From Rhodococcus sp. IEGM 1409 (GTDB lineage: Bacteria; Actinomycetota; Actinomycetes; Mycobacteriales; Mycobacteriaceae), in contig NZ_JASHKN010000001.1 in assembly GCF_030056735.1 (NCBI RefSeq), forward strand, positions 620,001-684,000: a stretch of 64,000 bases of DNA, in the 5' to 3' direction. A program made the translations under genes and the position numbers. The notes below the pieces were generated by a model. It ran no database searches and was not told the DNA's origin. It saw only the letters and a list, made by a program, of their open reading frames with translations. Shown here piece by piece: positions 18,461-26,923 of this stretch; position 1 is the stretch's first letter; the number at the start of each line of letters is the position of its first letter.

Positions 18461-19027
18461 TCAGGGGCGTATCGGCTCGGGGCAGATCCCGGTTTGTTCC
18501 CCGATGATGTTGATCTCGGCGTTGGAACGAGGATCAGCGCCGTAGTTGATCTGGTCGGTGCACTTCTCGGAGGGCTCGACGGCATCGGGTGGGAGCGGCG
18601 CCGGGCACGAACCCGTCCGCTCTCCGATGCTGTTGATCTCCGCATTCGAACGAGGATCACCTGCATAGTTGATCTGATCGGTGCACTTGGTCGGCCCAGT
18701 AGCCGGACCAGGGGTCGCAGGGGCAACCGCGCTGGTCGAGACCGGGGTCCAGGCCGGCGCTGCTCCGCCTGCCGGGGCTCCGGGAGTGGATGTGTCCGCA
18801 CCACCGCCCACAGAGCTCGAGCTTTCGACTGTCTCCGACGTGGTCGCTGCGGTCAGCGGCGGTGCGGTCGTCGACGCCGCGACCACCGACGTAGTCGTCG
18901 ATTCGTGTCCAGGGACGCTGGTGTCGTCACTCGAACACCCGGTCATCGCACACACCGCTCCGATCGTCAGTACGGCCAGCAGCACTCGCAGACGCCGAGT
19001 CTTGTTGGTCAGCAATACTTCAGGCAT
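18461..19027 (-). CDS. Repeat-containing putative lipoprotein
   Basis: A 188-residue protein. A basic N-terminus (LLTNKTRRLR) is followed by a hydrophobic core and the lipobox AMTGC, so it is probably a lipid-anchored surface protein. A Ser/Thr/Ala/Pro-rich linker (about 35-110) leads to two copies of a 29-residue unit: KCTDQINYAGDPRSNAEINS and KCTDQINYGADPRSNAEINI, each followed by (I)GE(R/Q)TG(S/I)CP. Each unit has two cysteines that could pair. I do not recognise the unit. The signal peptide start is ATG 19027. It lies upstream of the sigma-like gene on the same strand. Confidence 0.7.
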   Translation of the reverse strand: MPEVLLTNKTRRLRVLLAVLTIGAVCAMTGCSSDDTSVPGHESTTTSVVAASTTAPPLTAATTSETVESSSSVGGGADTSTPGAPAGGAAPAWTPVSTSAVAPATPGPATGPTKCTDQINYAGDPRSNAEINSIGERTGSCPAPLPPDAVEPSEKCTDQINYGADPRSNAEINIIGEQTGICPEPIRP

Positions 19028-19213
19028 TTGCTCTCACACTCCTCGATACGCGGATCAGATCGTTCCGCCCACGCGGTGAACACCGACGTGACTCACTCTA
19101 GGAGCCTGATTCCATCGGTTTCGTAACAGAATTCCGTCGGTCGCGTACCAACTCTCGACGGTCCTGACATTCATACGATTACGTAACGGTAGGTGGCGAA
19201 ATCCCGATATCGA

Positions 19214-19227
19214 GATCACGTGTGATC
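19214..19227. promoter_or_regulatory. Inverted repeats upstream of lipoprotein/two-component operon
   Basis: GATCAC-GT-GTGATC is a perfect 14-bp inverted repeat about 50 bp before the first lipoprotein gene. A wider pair, CATACGAT (about 19170) and ATCGTATG (19224-19231), brackets it. It may be a response-regulator or repressor site. Confidence 0.4.
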
Positions 19228-19279
19228 GTATGAAAGTGCACATGCCGATGAGACAGTTCGCACCGGCCAGGGAGGGAAA

Positions 19280-19936
19280 GTGTTGTATCGGAATGACATC
19301 TGCGGCGGTCGATCAGACCGCAGTCGCAGACGGTTCGGTACAGCGCTCGCGGCAGCAGCCCTCGGAGCTTCCGTGATCACCGGGTGCGCATCCACCCAGG
19401 GCGTTGTGATCGAAGGCGATGTCGCGTCCACCGGGTTGCCCGTCACGCAGCCCGCAGACCTGGCCAGACGGGTTGCCGAAAATTCGAGATTGGGACGAGC
19501 GCTCCTCGACGATCCCGGGGTGTCAGAGGGAGTGAAAACCGAACTTCGATCTTGCCCGGACTGGTATCCGATCTCGGTCGGATCCATCCTTCTCGATCCA
19601 GGCGCACCTCGTATCGTGCCGGAGACCGAACTCGTCGTCATGAATGTGTATCCGTGCCAACCGGCCCACCAACCCGGAACCGGAGTGTCGATTTCGGTCA
19701 ACCTTGCCGGCTACGTCTACCGCAGCGGCAAGGCCGGTTCGAGTGAAGACAATCGCGAACTGGGTGAGCGCCTGTTCTCCGTCGAAGAGCGCGGAAAGTT
19801 CATCGTCAGCGGTCAGCGCGCCGCGAGTTTGTCAGTCCTGGAAACGGATCCGCGACCTCCAGAGTTCAAATGTTGCCCACGTCCACCGCTGCGAACCGAG
19901 TTCCACTGGGATGGAATGGAGTTCATCCGTGATTGA
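19280..19936 (+). CDS. Lipoprotein, first of two paralogues before a two-component system
   Basis: The protein has 218 residues, with a basic RSDRSRRRF start, hydrophobic TALAAAALGASVITGC with lipobox ITGC, then a mature domain with conserved pieces shared with the next gene: a helix ending DDPGVSEGVKTELRSC, ETELVVMNVYPCQP, VSISVNLAGYVYRSGKAG, and a C-terminal TEFHWDGMEFIRD. Cysteines at equivalent positions suggest one disulfide. GTG 19280 is preceded by GGAGGGAA; TTG 19283 is an alternative. It overlaps the next gene by 8 bp. A role as a membrane-side sensor accessory (like CseA in Streptomyces) is inferred from position only. Confidence 0.75.
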   Translation: MLYRNDICGGRSDRSRRRFGTALAAAALGASVITGCASTQGVVIEGDVASTGLPVTQPADLARRVAENSRLGRALLDDPGVSEGVKTELRSCPDWYPISVGSILLDPGAPRIVPETELVVMNVYPCQPAHQPGTGVSISVNLAGYVYRSGKAGSSEDNRELGERLFSVEERGKFIVSGQRAASLSVLETDPRPPEFKCCPRPPLRTEFHWDGMEFIRD

Positions 19937-20492
19937 TCGCCGTCGTCGCGTGATGCTCGCCGGTGTTTGCCTGCCGGTCGTGATTGCTCTCGCCTCCTGT
20001 ACCACCGAACCAGAATCCGAACCCGCTCCGAATGTCGCGGCATCACTCGACCCTTCGGATCTATCGCAGGGACTGAGCATCGATCCTGTTGCCCTCATCA
20101 GAGCAGACCCAGAGGTATCCGATGTGGTCAAGGACAGTCTCCGGCTGTGCGGTGATGCGAACTTCCCCTACGAAATCCGATACTCCCCTGTGACGGATGC
20201 CGTTTGGCAAGATGCCGTCGTCAATGTTTTCACCTGCGAGTCTCTCGGCGCCTGGGGACGCCCCACACCGCCAGTCGCTTTCACAATCGCCGGCTTCGTC
20301 TATCAGATCGACGAAGCCGGCGCGCACAAAGTGTTCGAAGTGCAAGATCCAGGACGCTACGTCGTCGGCTCCCCCGGAGGTCTGTCGGTCATGGTCGACC
20401 TGTGCAAAGACCCTGGCATTCCGGAGTTCTGTCAATCGTCGACTGCGTACAGGTGGACCGGTGAAGGGTTTGAGAGTGTTCCGTTCCCATGA
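19929..20492 (+). CDS. Lipoprotein, second paralogue
   Basis: The protein has 187 residues. The start GTG 19929 (VIDRRRRVMLAGVCLPVV) overlaps the end of the previous gene. The lipobox is ALASC. The mature region aligns by eye with the upstream gene: DPVALIRADPEVSDVVKDSL followed by RLCG matches DDPGVSEGVKTELRSC; DAVVNVFTCESLGAWGRPTP matches VVMNVYPCQPAHQPG; FTIAGFVYQIDEAG matches VNLAGYVYRSGKAG; and the ends TAYRWTGEGFESV and TEFHWDGMEFI correspond. So the pair arose by tandem duplication. The response regulator gene starts 7-13 bp downstream, indicating one operon. Confidence 0.78.
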   Translation: MIDRRRRVMLAGVCLPVVIALASCTTEPESEPAPNVAASLDPSDLSQGLSIDPVALIRADPEVSDVVKDSLRLCGDANFPYEIRYSPVTDAVWQDAVVNVFTCESLGAWGRPTPPVAFTIAGFVYQIDEAGAHKVFEVQDPGRYVVGSPGGLSVMVDLCKDPGIPEFCQSSTAYRWTGEGFESVPFP

Positions 20493-20498
20493 AAGCGA

Positions 20499-21182
20499 AT
20501 GCCGATGAGTGATCCGTTGATTTTGCTGGTCGAAGACGACGCCGTCATCCGCGAAGCCACACAATTGAATCTCGAACGCAACGGTTTTCGGGTGATCACC
20601 GCATCAGGTGGGTTGACCGGAATGGAATTGGCCGTCGGCGCCAAGCCGGACATCGCCGTCCTCGACGTGATGCTTCCCGACCTCAACGGAATCAGCCTGT
20701 GCCGTCGTATTCGTGAGGAACTCTCGGTGCCGGTCATCATGCTGTCCGCGCGCGACGACCCGGTCGACATAGTTCTCGGATTGGAAGCCGGCGCCGACGA
20801 CTACGTCACCAAGCCGTTCGACAGCGGTGTCCTGGTGGCACGCATCCGAAGTGTGCTCCGGCGGGTCGAATCCCATTCCGGTACGGAGAAAGACATCGTG
20901 ACTCTCGGCGATCTGGAGATCGATCGGGAGCTGGTCACGGTCACTCGTTCTGGTGACGAAGTGGCACTCACTCCCACCGAGATGAAGCTGCTGCTGGTCA
21001 TGGTGAGTGTGCCGCGCAAAGTCTGGTCTCGCTCCGAACTGCTCTCGGACGTCTGGGATTACGACTGGGGCGGCGATACCCGAATCGTCGACGTTCACGT
21101 TCAGCGATTGCGCACGAAGATCGGCTCCGAACAGATCCGCACCGTCCGAGGGTTCGGCTACACGATGGACAACCATCGGTGA
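20499..21182 (+). CDS. OmpR-family response regulator (CseB-like)
   Basis: The protein has 227 residues. Receiver domain: EDDAVI acidic pair, phospho-acceptor in IAVLDVMLPDLNG, switch Ser in IMLSARDDPVD, Lys in VTKPFDSGVLVARI. The winged-helix output domain spans about 130-225 and ends QIRTVRGFGYTMDNHR. ATG 20499 or ATG 20505 could start the protein. Its stop overlaps the kinase start by 4 bp (GTGA). Overall order lipoprotein-lipoprotein-regulator-kinase resembles the cell-envelope-stress cseA-cseB-cseC arrangement. Confidence 0.88.
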   Translation: MPMSDPLILLVEDDAVIREATQLNLERNGFRVITASGGLTGMELAVGAKPDIAVLDVMLPDLNGISLCRRIREELSVPVIMLSARDDPVDIVLGLEAGADDYVTKPFDSGVLVARIRSVLRRVESHSGTEKDIVTLGDLEIDRELVTVTRSGDEVALTPTEMKLLLVMVSVPRKVWSRSELLSDVWDYDWGGDTRIVDVHVQRLRTKIGSEQIRTVRGFGYTMDNHR

Positions 21183-22456
21183 GATCGCGGGATCTGGCAG
21201 CCAAGCTCCCGTCCACCGGCAGGCGGTTGTCGTTTCAGTGGAAGATCGCTGCGGCCATCACGTTCGTGATCGCCGTCGCCTCGATCACCCTCAGTACCGT
21301 GATGCATCAAACCTTTTCACACAACCAGGAGGACGCAGCCCGGGCGGCAGCTGATCGCAATCTCCAACTGGTGCTGCAGGACGAAACAGGCAGCATGCGT
21401 GCATTGTTCCGCGCCACCACGGATGGCCTGGACGTTCCGGAAGAGTTGCGCGAGGCCGTCGCCGGCGGCAAACGCGCCACCTACCTCGTCAACAGCGGGG
21501 ACCAACCATTCGTCTGGGCAGCGGCCGACGTGAACACTCAGGTGGTGGCGATTCGCGTCCCGTACACCGCGCAGCGGGAATCGATCGCCAGCGTCGATCG
21601 GACACTTCGCAATGCCACCGTCGCGGTGATCGCAGCGGGAGCCGTCCTGGGCGTGCTGCTTGGACTCGCGATGTCGTATCGGTTGCGCTCGGCCGCCCGT
21701 GCGGCACGCAAAGTGTCTACCGGAGCGGACATCCGCGTCCGCTCCGTCACCTGGTCACTCTTCGACGACGAGATCACCGAACTGGCGGATGCAGTCGACG
21801 CGATGTCCGATGCGCTACGAGGACAGCTCGACGCCGAGAAGCGCGTGACAGCCAACATCGCGCACGACCTCAGGACACCAATCTCCGGATTGGTCGGCGC
21901 CGCAGAGCTTCTGCCACCCGGTAGGCCAACCGAATTGGTGCGCGACGGCGTCCATAAACTCAGGAGACTCGCCGAGGACGTCATCGAAGTGGCCCGCCTC
22001 GACACCACCTCCGAGCAGGCAGACATCCAATCGGTGGAACTGGCACCGGTGGTGCGCCACGCTATTTCCACCACCGGGGTCGATTGTGAAGTGAGTGTTC
22101 ACGGCACCCCTGCGTCGTACACCGACGCACGCAGACTCGAGCGGATCATCGCCAACCTGATCTTGAATGCTCGCAATCACGGAAAGTCGCCGATCAATGT
22201 CGACGTCGATCACTCCCGCATCACGGTGCAGGATCGGGGCAGCGGTTTCACTGAAGAGTGGCTTCGCCAGGGGCCGAGGAGATTTCAGACCGATTGCGTC
22301 GAACGCGGCCCGAACTCGGGCCTGGGCCTCGGCTTGACGATCGTAGTGGGGCAAGCGGCGGTCATCGGCGCTCGGATCGACTTCGCGAACCATCCGAACG
22401 GGGGCGCGGTGGTGACGATCGACCTTCCGGAGTGCTCGTCGGACGAGTTCGATTGA
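21179..22456 (+). CDS. Sensor histidine kinase (CseC-like)
   Basis: The protein has 425 residues. TM1 about 22-42 (IAAAITFVIAVASITLSTVM), an extracytoplasmic domain of about 95 residues, TM2 about 140-160 (VAVIAAGAVLGVLLGLAMSY), a HAMP-like linker, DHp motif ANIAHDLRTPISGL with the phospho-His, then an HATPase with N box IIANLILNARNHG, G1 DRGSGF and G2 NSGLGLGLTIV. It is encoded in the same operon as the two lipoproteins and the response regulator. The lipoproteins probably modulate its extracytoplasmic sensing; that is inferred. Confidence 0.88.
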   Translation: MRSRDLAAKLPSTGRRLSFQWKIAAAITFVIAVASITLSTVMHQTFSHNQEDAARAAADRNLQLVLQDETGSMRALFRATTDGLDVPEELREAVAGGKRATYLVNSGDQPFVWAAADVNTQVVAIRVPYTAQRESIASVDRTLRNATVAVIAAGAVLGVLLGLAMSYRLRSAARAARKVSTGADIRVRSVTWSLFDDEITELADAVDAMSDALRGQLDAEKRVTANIAHDLRTPISGLVGAAELLPPGRPTELVRDGVHKLRRLAEDVIEVARLDTTSEQADIQSVELAPVVRHAISTTGVDCEVSVHGTPASYTDARRLERIIANLILNARNHGKSPINVDVDHSRITVQDRGSGFTEEWLRQGPRRFQTDCVERGPNSGLGLGLTIVVGQAAVIGARIDFANHPNGGAVVTIDLPECSSDEFD

Positions 22457-22474
22457 CACCGAGGTAGTTCGCCC

Positions 22475-22505
22475 GATCGGCCGGGACACAGTGCCCCGGC
22501 CGATC
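22475..22505. terminator. Bidirectional terminator between kinase and glpD
   Basis: A perfect 11-bp stem, GATCGGCCGGG and CCCGGCCGATC, with a 9-base loop lies between the convergent histidine-kinase and glpD genes. Confidence 0.75.
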
Positions 22506-22520
22506 ATTGGTGCATCAGGC

Positions 22521-24236
22521 TCAAACCTGTCCGACAGTAACTCCGGTGCGAACGTCCGGTGCACCGAGGCGCGCCGCATCAGCCGTCAGGTCATCGGGCT
22601 GCTCCTGAGATTCCCGCTCGGCTGCAACGCGCAACCGGTAGTGCTCGATCTCCTCGGCAATGTGCTCGGGAGTCCAACCGAGCACCGGCGCAACCAGTTC
22701 CGCCACTTCGGCAGCTGCCGCATCGCCGCGATCGGTAACCTCGATGGAGATGCGAGTACGACGGGTCAGGATGTCGTCGAGATGCTGCGCACCCTCGTGG
22801 CTCGCAGCGTAGTGAATCTCCGCCTTGAGGTACTCGGGGGCGGAGTCCAACGGCTGCCCCAGTTCCGGTCGCGCCTCGACGAGTTCGAACAACTCGTCGG
22901 CCAGAGTGCCGTACCGACCCAGTAGATGCTCGATGGTCGAAACGTGCAGTCCCGTGCGCTCAGCGGTGAGATGCCGATTGTTGTGCGCGGCAAAGTAACC
23001 GTCGGCACCCACAAGTTGGATACGCTCGGTGCAGGACTTCGGCACCTTCTGTTCCAATCCGTGCACCGCGGAATCGACTGCGTCCTTGGCCATCACGCGG
23101 TAGGTGGTGTACTTGCCACCAGCGACCACCGTCAAACCTCGGACCGGACTCGACACCGCGTGCTCACGCGAGAGAGTGCTGGTCGAATCCGATTCGCCGA
23201 ACAGCAATGGACGCAATCCCGCATACACACCGACGACGTCCTCGTGCGTCAACTCGTCCTGAAGGAGCTTGTTGACATGTCCGAGGATGTAGTCGATATC
23301 GCTTCGACTCGCTGCCGGATGCGCGAGGTCGAGGTTCCAATCGGTGTCCGTGGTACCGATGATCCAGTGGCTTCCCCACGGGATCACGAACAGCAGGCTC
23401 TTCTCGGTCCGCGTGATGATCCCGGTCGAGGAGTTGATCCGGTTGCGCGGGACAACCAGGTGAACGCCCTTGGAGGCGCGAACCTGGAATTGTCCTCGCC
23501 CACCGACCATTTCCTGAATCTCGTCAGTCCACACACCGGCCGCGTTGATGACCTGGCGAGCACGAATCTCGAAGGCGCGACCCGTTTCCAGATCCACCGC
23601 CTCCACACCGACGACGCGGTCCTCCTCACGGAGAAAACCGACGACGCGGGTGCTGTTGACGCACAGGGCGCCGTACTCGGCCGCCGTGCGCGCCAGCATC
23701 ATCGTGTGGCGGGCATCATCTACCTGACCCTCGTAGAACTTGACCGAACCCCGGATAGCAGAACGCTTCCCGGAAGGGAAGGATTCGAGAGTCTTCTTCT
23801 TGCCCACATGCTTGTGGTGTGAAGGAACCCCGCGGCCTGCGCCCATCACGTCGTAGACACCGATGCCCAATCCGACGTACGGCCGGTCGATCAGCTTCTC
23901 GAGCGGGTAGATGAACGGCACCGGCTTCGCGAGATGCGGGCACAGCGAGTTCAGAACCAGCGACCGCTCACGCAGCGCCTCGAACACGAGCGCAAAATTG
24001 AACTGCTCGAGGTAACGCAGTCCGCCGTGGAACAACTTGCTTGATCTGCTCGAGGTTCCGGATGCAAAGTCGCGAGCCTCCACCAAGCCCACCTTCAGAC
24101 CGCGAGTTGCGGCGTCGAGCGCGCTACCCGCACCGACCACGCCACCGCCGATGACCAGGACGTCGAGTTCGGTTTCTTCCAACTTCTTCAACGACTCCGC
24201 CCGCGAGGACGGACTCAATGCTTGTGCTGTGCTCAT
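22521..24236 (-). CDS. glpD: Aerobic glycerol-3-phosphate dehydrogenase
   Basis: A 571-residue FAD enzyme that oxidises glycerol-3-phosphate to dihydroxyacetone phosphate and passes electrons to the quinone pool at the membrane. The N-terminal dinucleotide motif is DVLVIGGGVVGAGSALDAATRG; family motifs SSKLFHGGLRYLEQFNF and a conserved RGLTVVAGGKYTTYR follow. The C-terminal alpha-helical DAO_C domain is present, so the length is normal. It is the last gene of the glpF-glpK-glpD operon, 48 bp behind glpK. Confidence 0.95.
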   Translation of the reverse strand: MSTAQALSPSSRAESLKKLEETELDVLVIGGGVVGAGSALDAATRGLKVGLVEARDFASGTSSRSSKLFHGGLRYLEQFNFALVFEALRERSLVLNSLCPHLAKPVPFIYPLEKLIDRPYVGLGIGVYDVMGAGRGVPSHHKHVGKKKTLESFPSGKRSAIRGSVKFYEGQVDDARHTMMLARTAAEYGALCVNSTRVVGFLREEDRVVGVEAVDLETGRAFEIRARQVINAAGVWTDEIQEMVGGRGQFQVRASKGVHLVVPRNRINSSTGIITRTEKSLLFVIPWGSHWIIGTTDTDWNLDLAHPAASRSDIDYILGHVNKLLQDELTHEDVVGVYAGLRPLLFGESDSTSTLSREHAVSSPVRGLTVVAGGKYTTYRVMAKDAVDSAVHGLEQKVPKSCTERIQLVGADGYFAAHNNRHLTAERTGLHVSTIEHLLGRYGTLADELFELVEARPELGQPLDSAPEYLKAEIHYAASHEGAQHLDDILTRRTRISIEVTDRGDAAAAEVAELVAPVLGWTPEHIAEEIEHYRLRVAAERESQEQPDDLTADAARLGAPDVRTGVTVGQV

Positions 24237-24284
24237 GAAAACTGTTCCTTCACTTGAAAATAGGTAGAAATGCGGGCGCCGCGA

Positions 24285-25793
24285 TCAGTCTGCGTCGACC
24301 CAGTCGAGTGTCCGAGTGACGGCTTTCTGCCAGCCTGCGTACAGTCGCTCGCGCTCGGCCGAATCCATCGACGGCGTCCAGCTCTTGTCCTTCGCCCAGT
24401 TGCTGCGAATGTCGTCCTCGCTCTCCCAGTACCCGACTGCGAGACCAGCGGCGTACGCAGCGCCCAATGCCGTGGTCTCCGCAACGACAGGGCGGATCAC
24501 CTCGACGTCGAGCAGATCGGCCTGAAATTGCATGAGGAGTTCGTTCGCGACCATTCCGCCGTCGACCTTGAGTACCTTCAAGTCGACACCCGAGTCGAGG
24601 TTCATCGCCTCGATCACCTCACGACTCTGGTACGCAGTCGCTTCGAGTACCGCCCGGGCAAGGTGCCCCTTGTTCACGAACCGGGTCAGACCCACGATCG
24701 CCCCGCGGGCATCCGCGCGCCAGTGCGGTGCGAACAGACCCGAGAACGCGGGCACGAAGTACGCGCCACCGTTGTCGTCCACGGAGCGTGCGTTCACCTC
24801 GATGTCGGCCGCGTTGTCGATCATGCCGAGGTTGTCCCGAAGCCACTGCACCAGCGAACCGGTCACGGCGATCGATCCTTCCAGCGCATAGACAGTGGGC
24901 TGCTCGCCTATCTTGTAACAGACCGTCGTCAACAATCCGTTCTTGCTCATCACTTTTTCGGTGCCGGTGTTGAGGAGCACGAAGTTGCCGGTTCCGTAGG
25001 TGTTCTTCGCTTCTCCGGGTGAGAGGCAGGCCTGACCGAAAGTCGCTGCTTGCTGATCGCCGAGGATTCCGGCGATCGGCACGCCGGACAACGTTCCACG
25101 CTCGCGCACGAATCCGAAAGTTTCGGACGAGCTGCGAATCTCGGGGAGCATCGATTCGGGGATGCCCATGTCGGCGCAGATCGCCGAATCCCAAGCGAGA
25201 GTGTCGAGATCCATCAACAGGGTGCGCGACGCGTTGGTGGGGTCGGTTGCGTGCACTCCGCCGTCGACGCCGCCGGTCATGTTCCACAGCACCCAGGTGT
25301 CCATCGTGCCGAAGCACAACTCGCCTGCTTCGGCCTTCTCACGCGCACCCTCGACGTTGTCGAGAATCCATTTGACCTTGGGACCCGAAAAGTACGTGGC
25401 CAACGGCAATCCGGTCACTTCGGTGTACTTCTTCGGCCCGTCCTCGCCGGCGAGTGCAGTACAGATTCGATCCGTGCGTGTGTCCTGCCAGACAATGGCG
25501 TTGTAGACGGGTTTTCCGGTGGCGCGTTCCCACACCACCGCTGTCTCACGCTGATTGGTGATGCCGACGGACGCGATATCGGCCGCGGTCAGGTCTGCGT
25601 TTGCCAAAGCGCCCGCGGTGACGTTGCGGACGTTGTCCCAGATCTCGATCGGATCGTGCTCGACCCAACCCGCCTGCGGGAAGATCTGCGAGTGCTCATG
25701 CTGTTCGACGGCAACCACGTGCCCACTGTGATCGAAGATCATGCAACGAGTGGAGGTGGTTCCCTGGTCTATCGCGGCTACGAACTGCGCCAT
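24285..25793 (-). CDS. glpK: Glycerol kinase
   Basis: A 502-residue FGGY-family kinase phosphorylating glycerol with ATP. It begins [20 protein letters not shown] (phosphate-1 loop), has [20 protein letters not shown], a catalytic Asp region in MDTWVLW, and the FGGY signatures with [12 protein letters not shown] and [18 protein letters not shown]; near the C-terminus [20 protein letters not shown]. The start ATG 25793 has AAAGGGG before it; the longer open frame upstream crosses the intergenic spacer and is not family sequence. It lies between glpF (64 bp) and glpD (48 bp). Confidence 0.95.
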   Translation of the reverse strand: MAQFVAAIDQGTTSTRCMIFDHSGHVVAVEQHEHSQIFPQAGWVEHDPIEIWDNVRNVTAGALANADLTAADIASVGITNQRETAVVWERATGKPVYNAIVWQDTRTDRICTALAGEDGPKKYTEVTGLPLATYFSGPKVKWILDNVEGAREKAEAGELCFGTMDTWVLWNMTGGVDGGVHATDPTNASRTLLMDLDTLAWDSAICADMGIPESMLPEIRSSSETFGFVRERGTLSGVPIAGILGDQQAATFGQACLSPGEAKNTYGTGNFVLLNTGTEKVMSKNGLLTTVCYKIGEQPTVYALEGSIAVTGSLVQWLRDNLGMIDNAADIEVNARSVDDNGGAYFVPAFSGLFAPHWRADARGAIVGLTRFVNKGHLARAVLEATAYQSREVIEAMNLDSGVDLKVLKVDGGMVANELLMQFQADLLDVEVIRPVVAETTALGAAYAAGLAVGYWESEDDIRSNWAKDKSWTPSMDSAERERLYAGWQKAVTRTLDWVDAD

Positions 25794-25857
25794 CGTGCTA
25801 CCCCTTTGGTGTCGAAGAAAGTGCGAAAGGTTTACTGTCAGAGATGATGATTCGCCA

Positions 25858-26685
25858 TCACGCCGGTATTGTGGCCGGCTCTTCGGTCGCCTTCTCCACC
25901 GACTCGTCAGGCAGGAATCGTCCAACCAGCTTGTCGTAGAGGAACACCCCGATCGGAGCGCCGATCAGCGGTCCCACGATAGGCACCCAGAAATACAAAC
26001 TTCCGTACTGGTCCCGCCACGCACTGCCGTAGCCGGTGAGGTACGACGCCAGTCTCGGGCCGAAGTCACGGGCCGGATTGATGGCGTAACCCGCGTTGGT
26101 CGCCCAGGCGAATCCGATTCCCACCACGATCAATCCGACGACGAAGGGCGCCAGATTCGCAAGCGGCGGGGTGCCGCGGGAATCCGTCACGGCAACGATG
26201 AGGAACAGCAGGATGGCCGTACCGATGATCTGATCGATCAGCGCCGAGCCGAGACTGACCGGAAGCGTTCCGTTTCCGGGCATCGTCGAGAAGATCGTCT
26301 GAGTGGCCGTGGTGTGTCCGGGATCGATGGCGTTGAGCATGTCGTTGTAATTCCACCGAACGATCAACGCCGCGACGAAGGCTCCCGCAGTCTGCGCCAG
26401 CGTGTACGGCAGCACCTTGCGCCAGGAGAAGTCCCGGAAGATCGCGAAGGCGAACGTGACTGCCGGATTCAGATGAGCACCCGTCGCCCGGCCTGCGACA
26501 TAGATGCCGAACATCACGCCGAGTCCCCAGGCCCACGCAATGCTGTCGTGTCCACCGAGACCCCCTGCGCTCCCGCCGGACACCACCTGCGCCACTACCC
26601 CGACGCCGAACAAGATCAAGATCATCGTTCCTGCAAACTCGGCTGCCAACTCGCCGGGAAGCCCCAATCGCTTGGCTTTCTCCAT
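25858..26685 (-). CDS. glpF: Glycerol uptake facilitator (MIP family)
   Basis: A 275-residue aquaglyceroporin. It shows the two half-helix NPA boxes, [15 protein letters not shown] and [20 protein letters not shown]; the Asp after the second NPAR is diagnostic of glycerol facilitators rather than water channels. Six hydrophobic helices are visible. It is the first gene of the glpFKD operon. A perfect Crp-type site lies 17 bp upstream of ATG 26685, and two palindromes that likely bind the divergent SorC-type regulator lie further upstream. Confidence 0.94.
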   Translation of the reverse strand: MEKAKRLGLPGELAAEFAGTMILILFGVGVVAQVVSGGSAGGLGGHDSIAWAWGLGVMFGIYVAGRATGAHLNPAVTFAFAIFRDFSWRKVLPYTLAQTAGAFVAALIVRWNYNDMLNAIDPGHTTATQTIFSTMPGNGTLPVSLGSALIDQIIGTAILLFLIVAVTDSRGTPPLANLAPFVVGLIVVGIGFAWATNAGYAINPARDFGPRLASYLTGYGSAWRDQYGSLYFWVPIVGPLIGAPIGVFLYDKLVGRFLPDESVEKATEEPATIPA

Positions 26686-26701
26686 CCCACCCTCACTTGA
26701 T

Positions 26702-26717
26702 TGTGATGCATGTCACA
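26702..26717. promoter_or_regulatory. Crp/GlxR-type site upstream of glpF
   Basis: TGTGA-TGCATG-TCACA is a perfect copy of the TGTGA-N6-TCACA consensus of the Crp/GlxR family, centred about 24 bp upstream of the glpF start codon. A downstream location would suit repression; the true transcription start is unknown. Confidence 0.75.
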
Positions 26718-26772
26718 GTTTTGACTGCTGCACTCGTAGCGTAAGTCCCTTTGCACATTCACGCATAGCCCG

Positions 26773-26910
26773 TGCACATATGTGCAAGTTGCCCATTTAC
26801 GCACCGTAACGCGGGTAACAGACACACTTCAGGGACTTCGCCTGATCGAACGATTCAGCCTGGTCCTACTCGGATAAGATTCGGTTCAGTGCTCTTGCAC
26901 GTACGTGCAG
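26773..26910. promoter_or_regulatory. Two palindromic operators for the glp regulator
   Basis: TGCACATATGTGCA (26773-26786) and TGCACGTACGTGCA (26897-26910) are perfect 14-bp palindromes sharing the form TGCAC-R-TA-Y-GTGCA. They are 124 bp apart, one on each side of the intergenic region. A weak third copy, TGCACATTCACGCA, lies at 26752-26765. The most likely binder is the SorC-family regulator encoded at 26924. Confidence 0.7.
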
Positions 26911-26923
26911 ACAGGACGGAACC

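Noticed and set aside
18445-18804. Alternative frame over the lipoprotein repeat gene
   Set aside because: The signal peptide and repeat units are only meaningful in the 18461-19027 frame.
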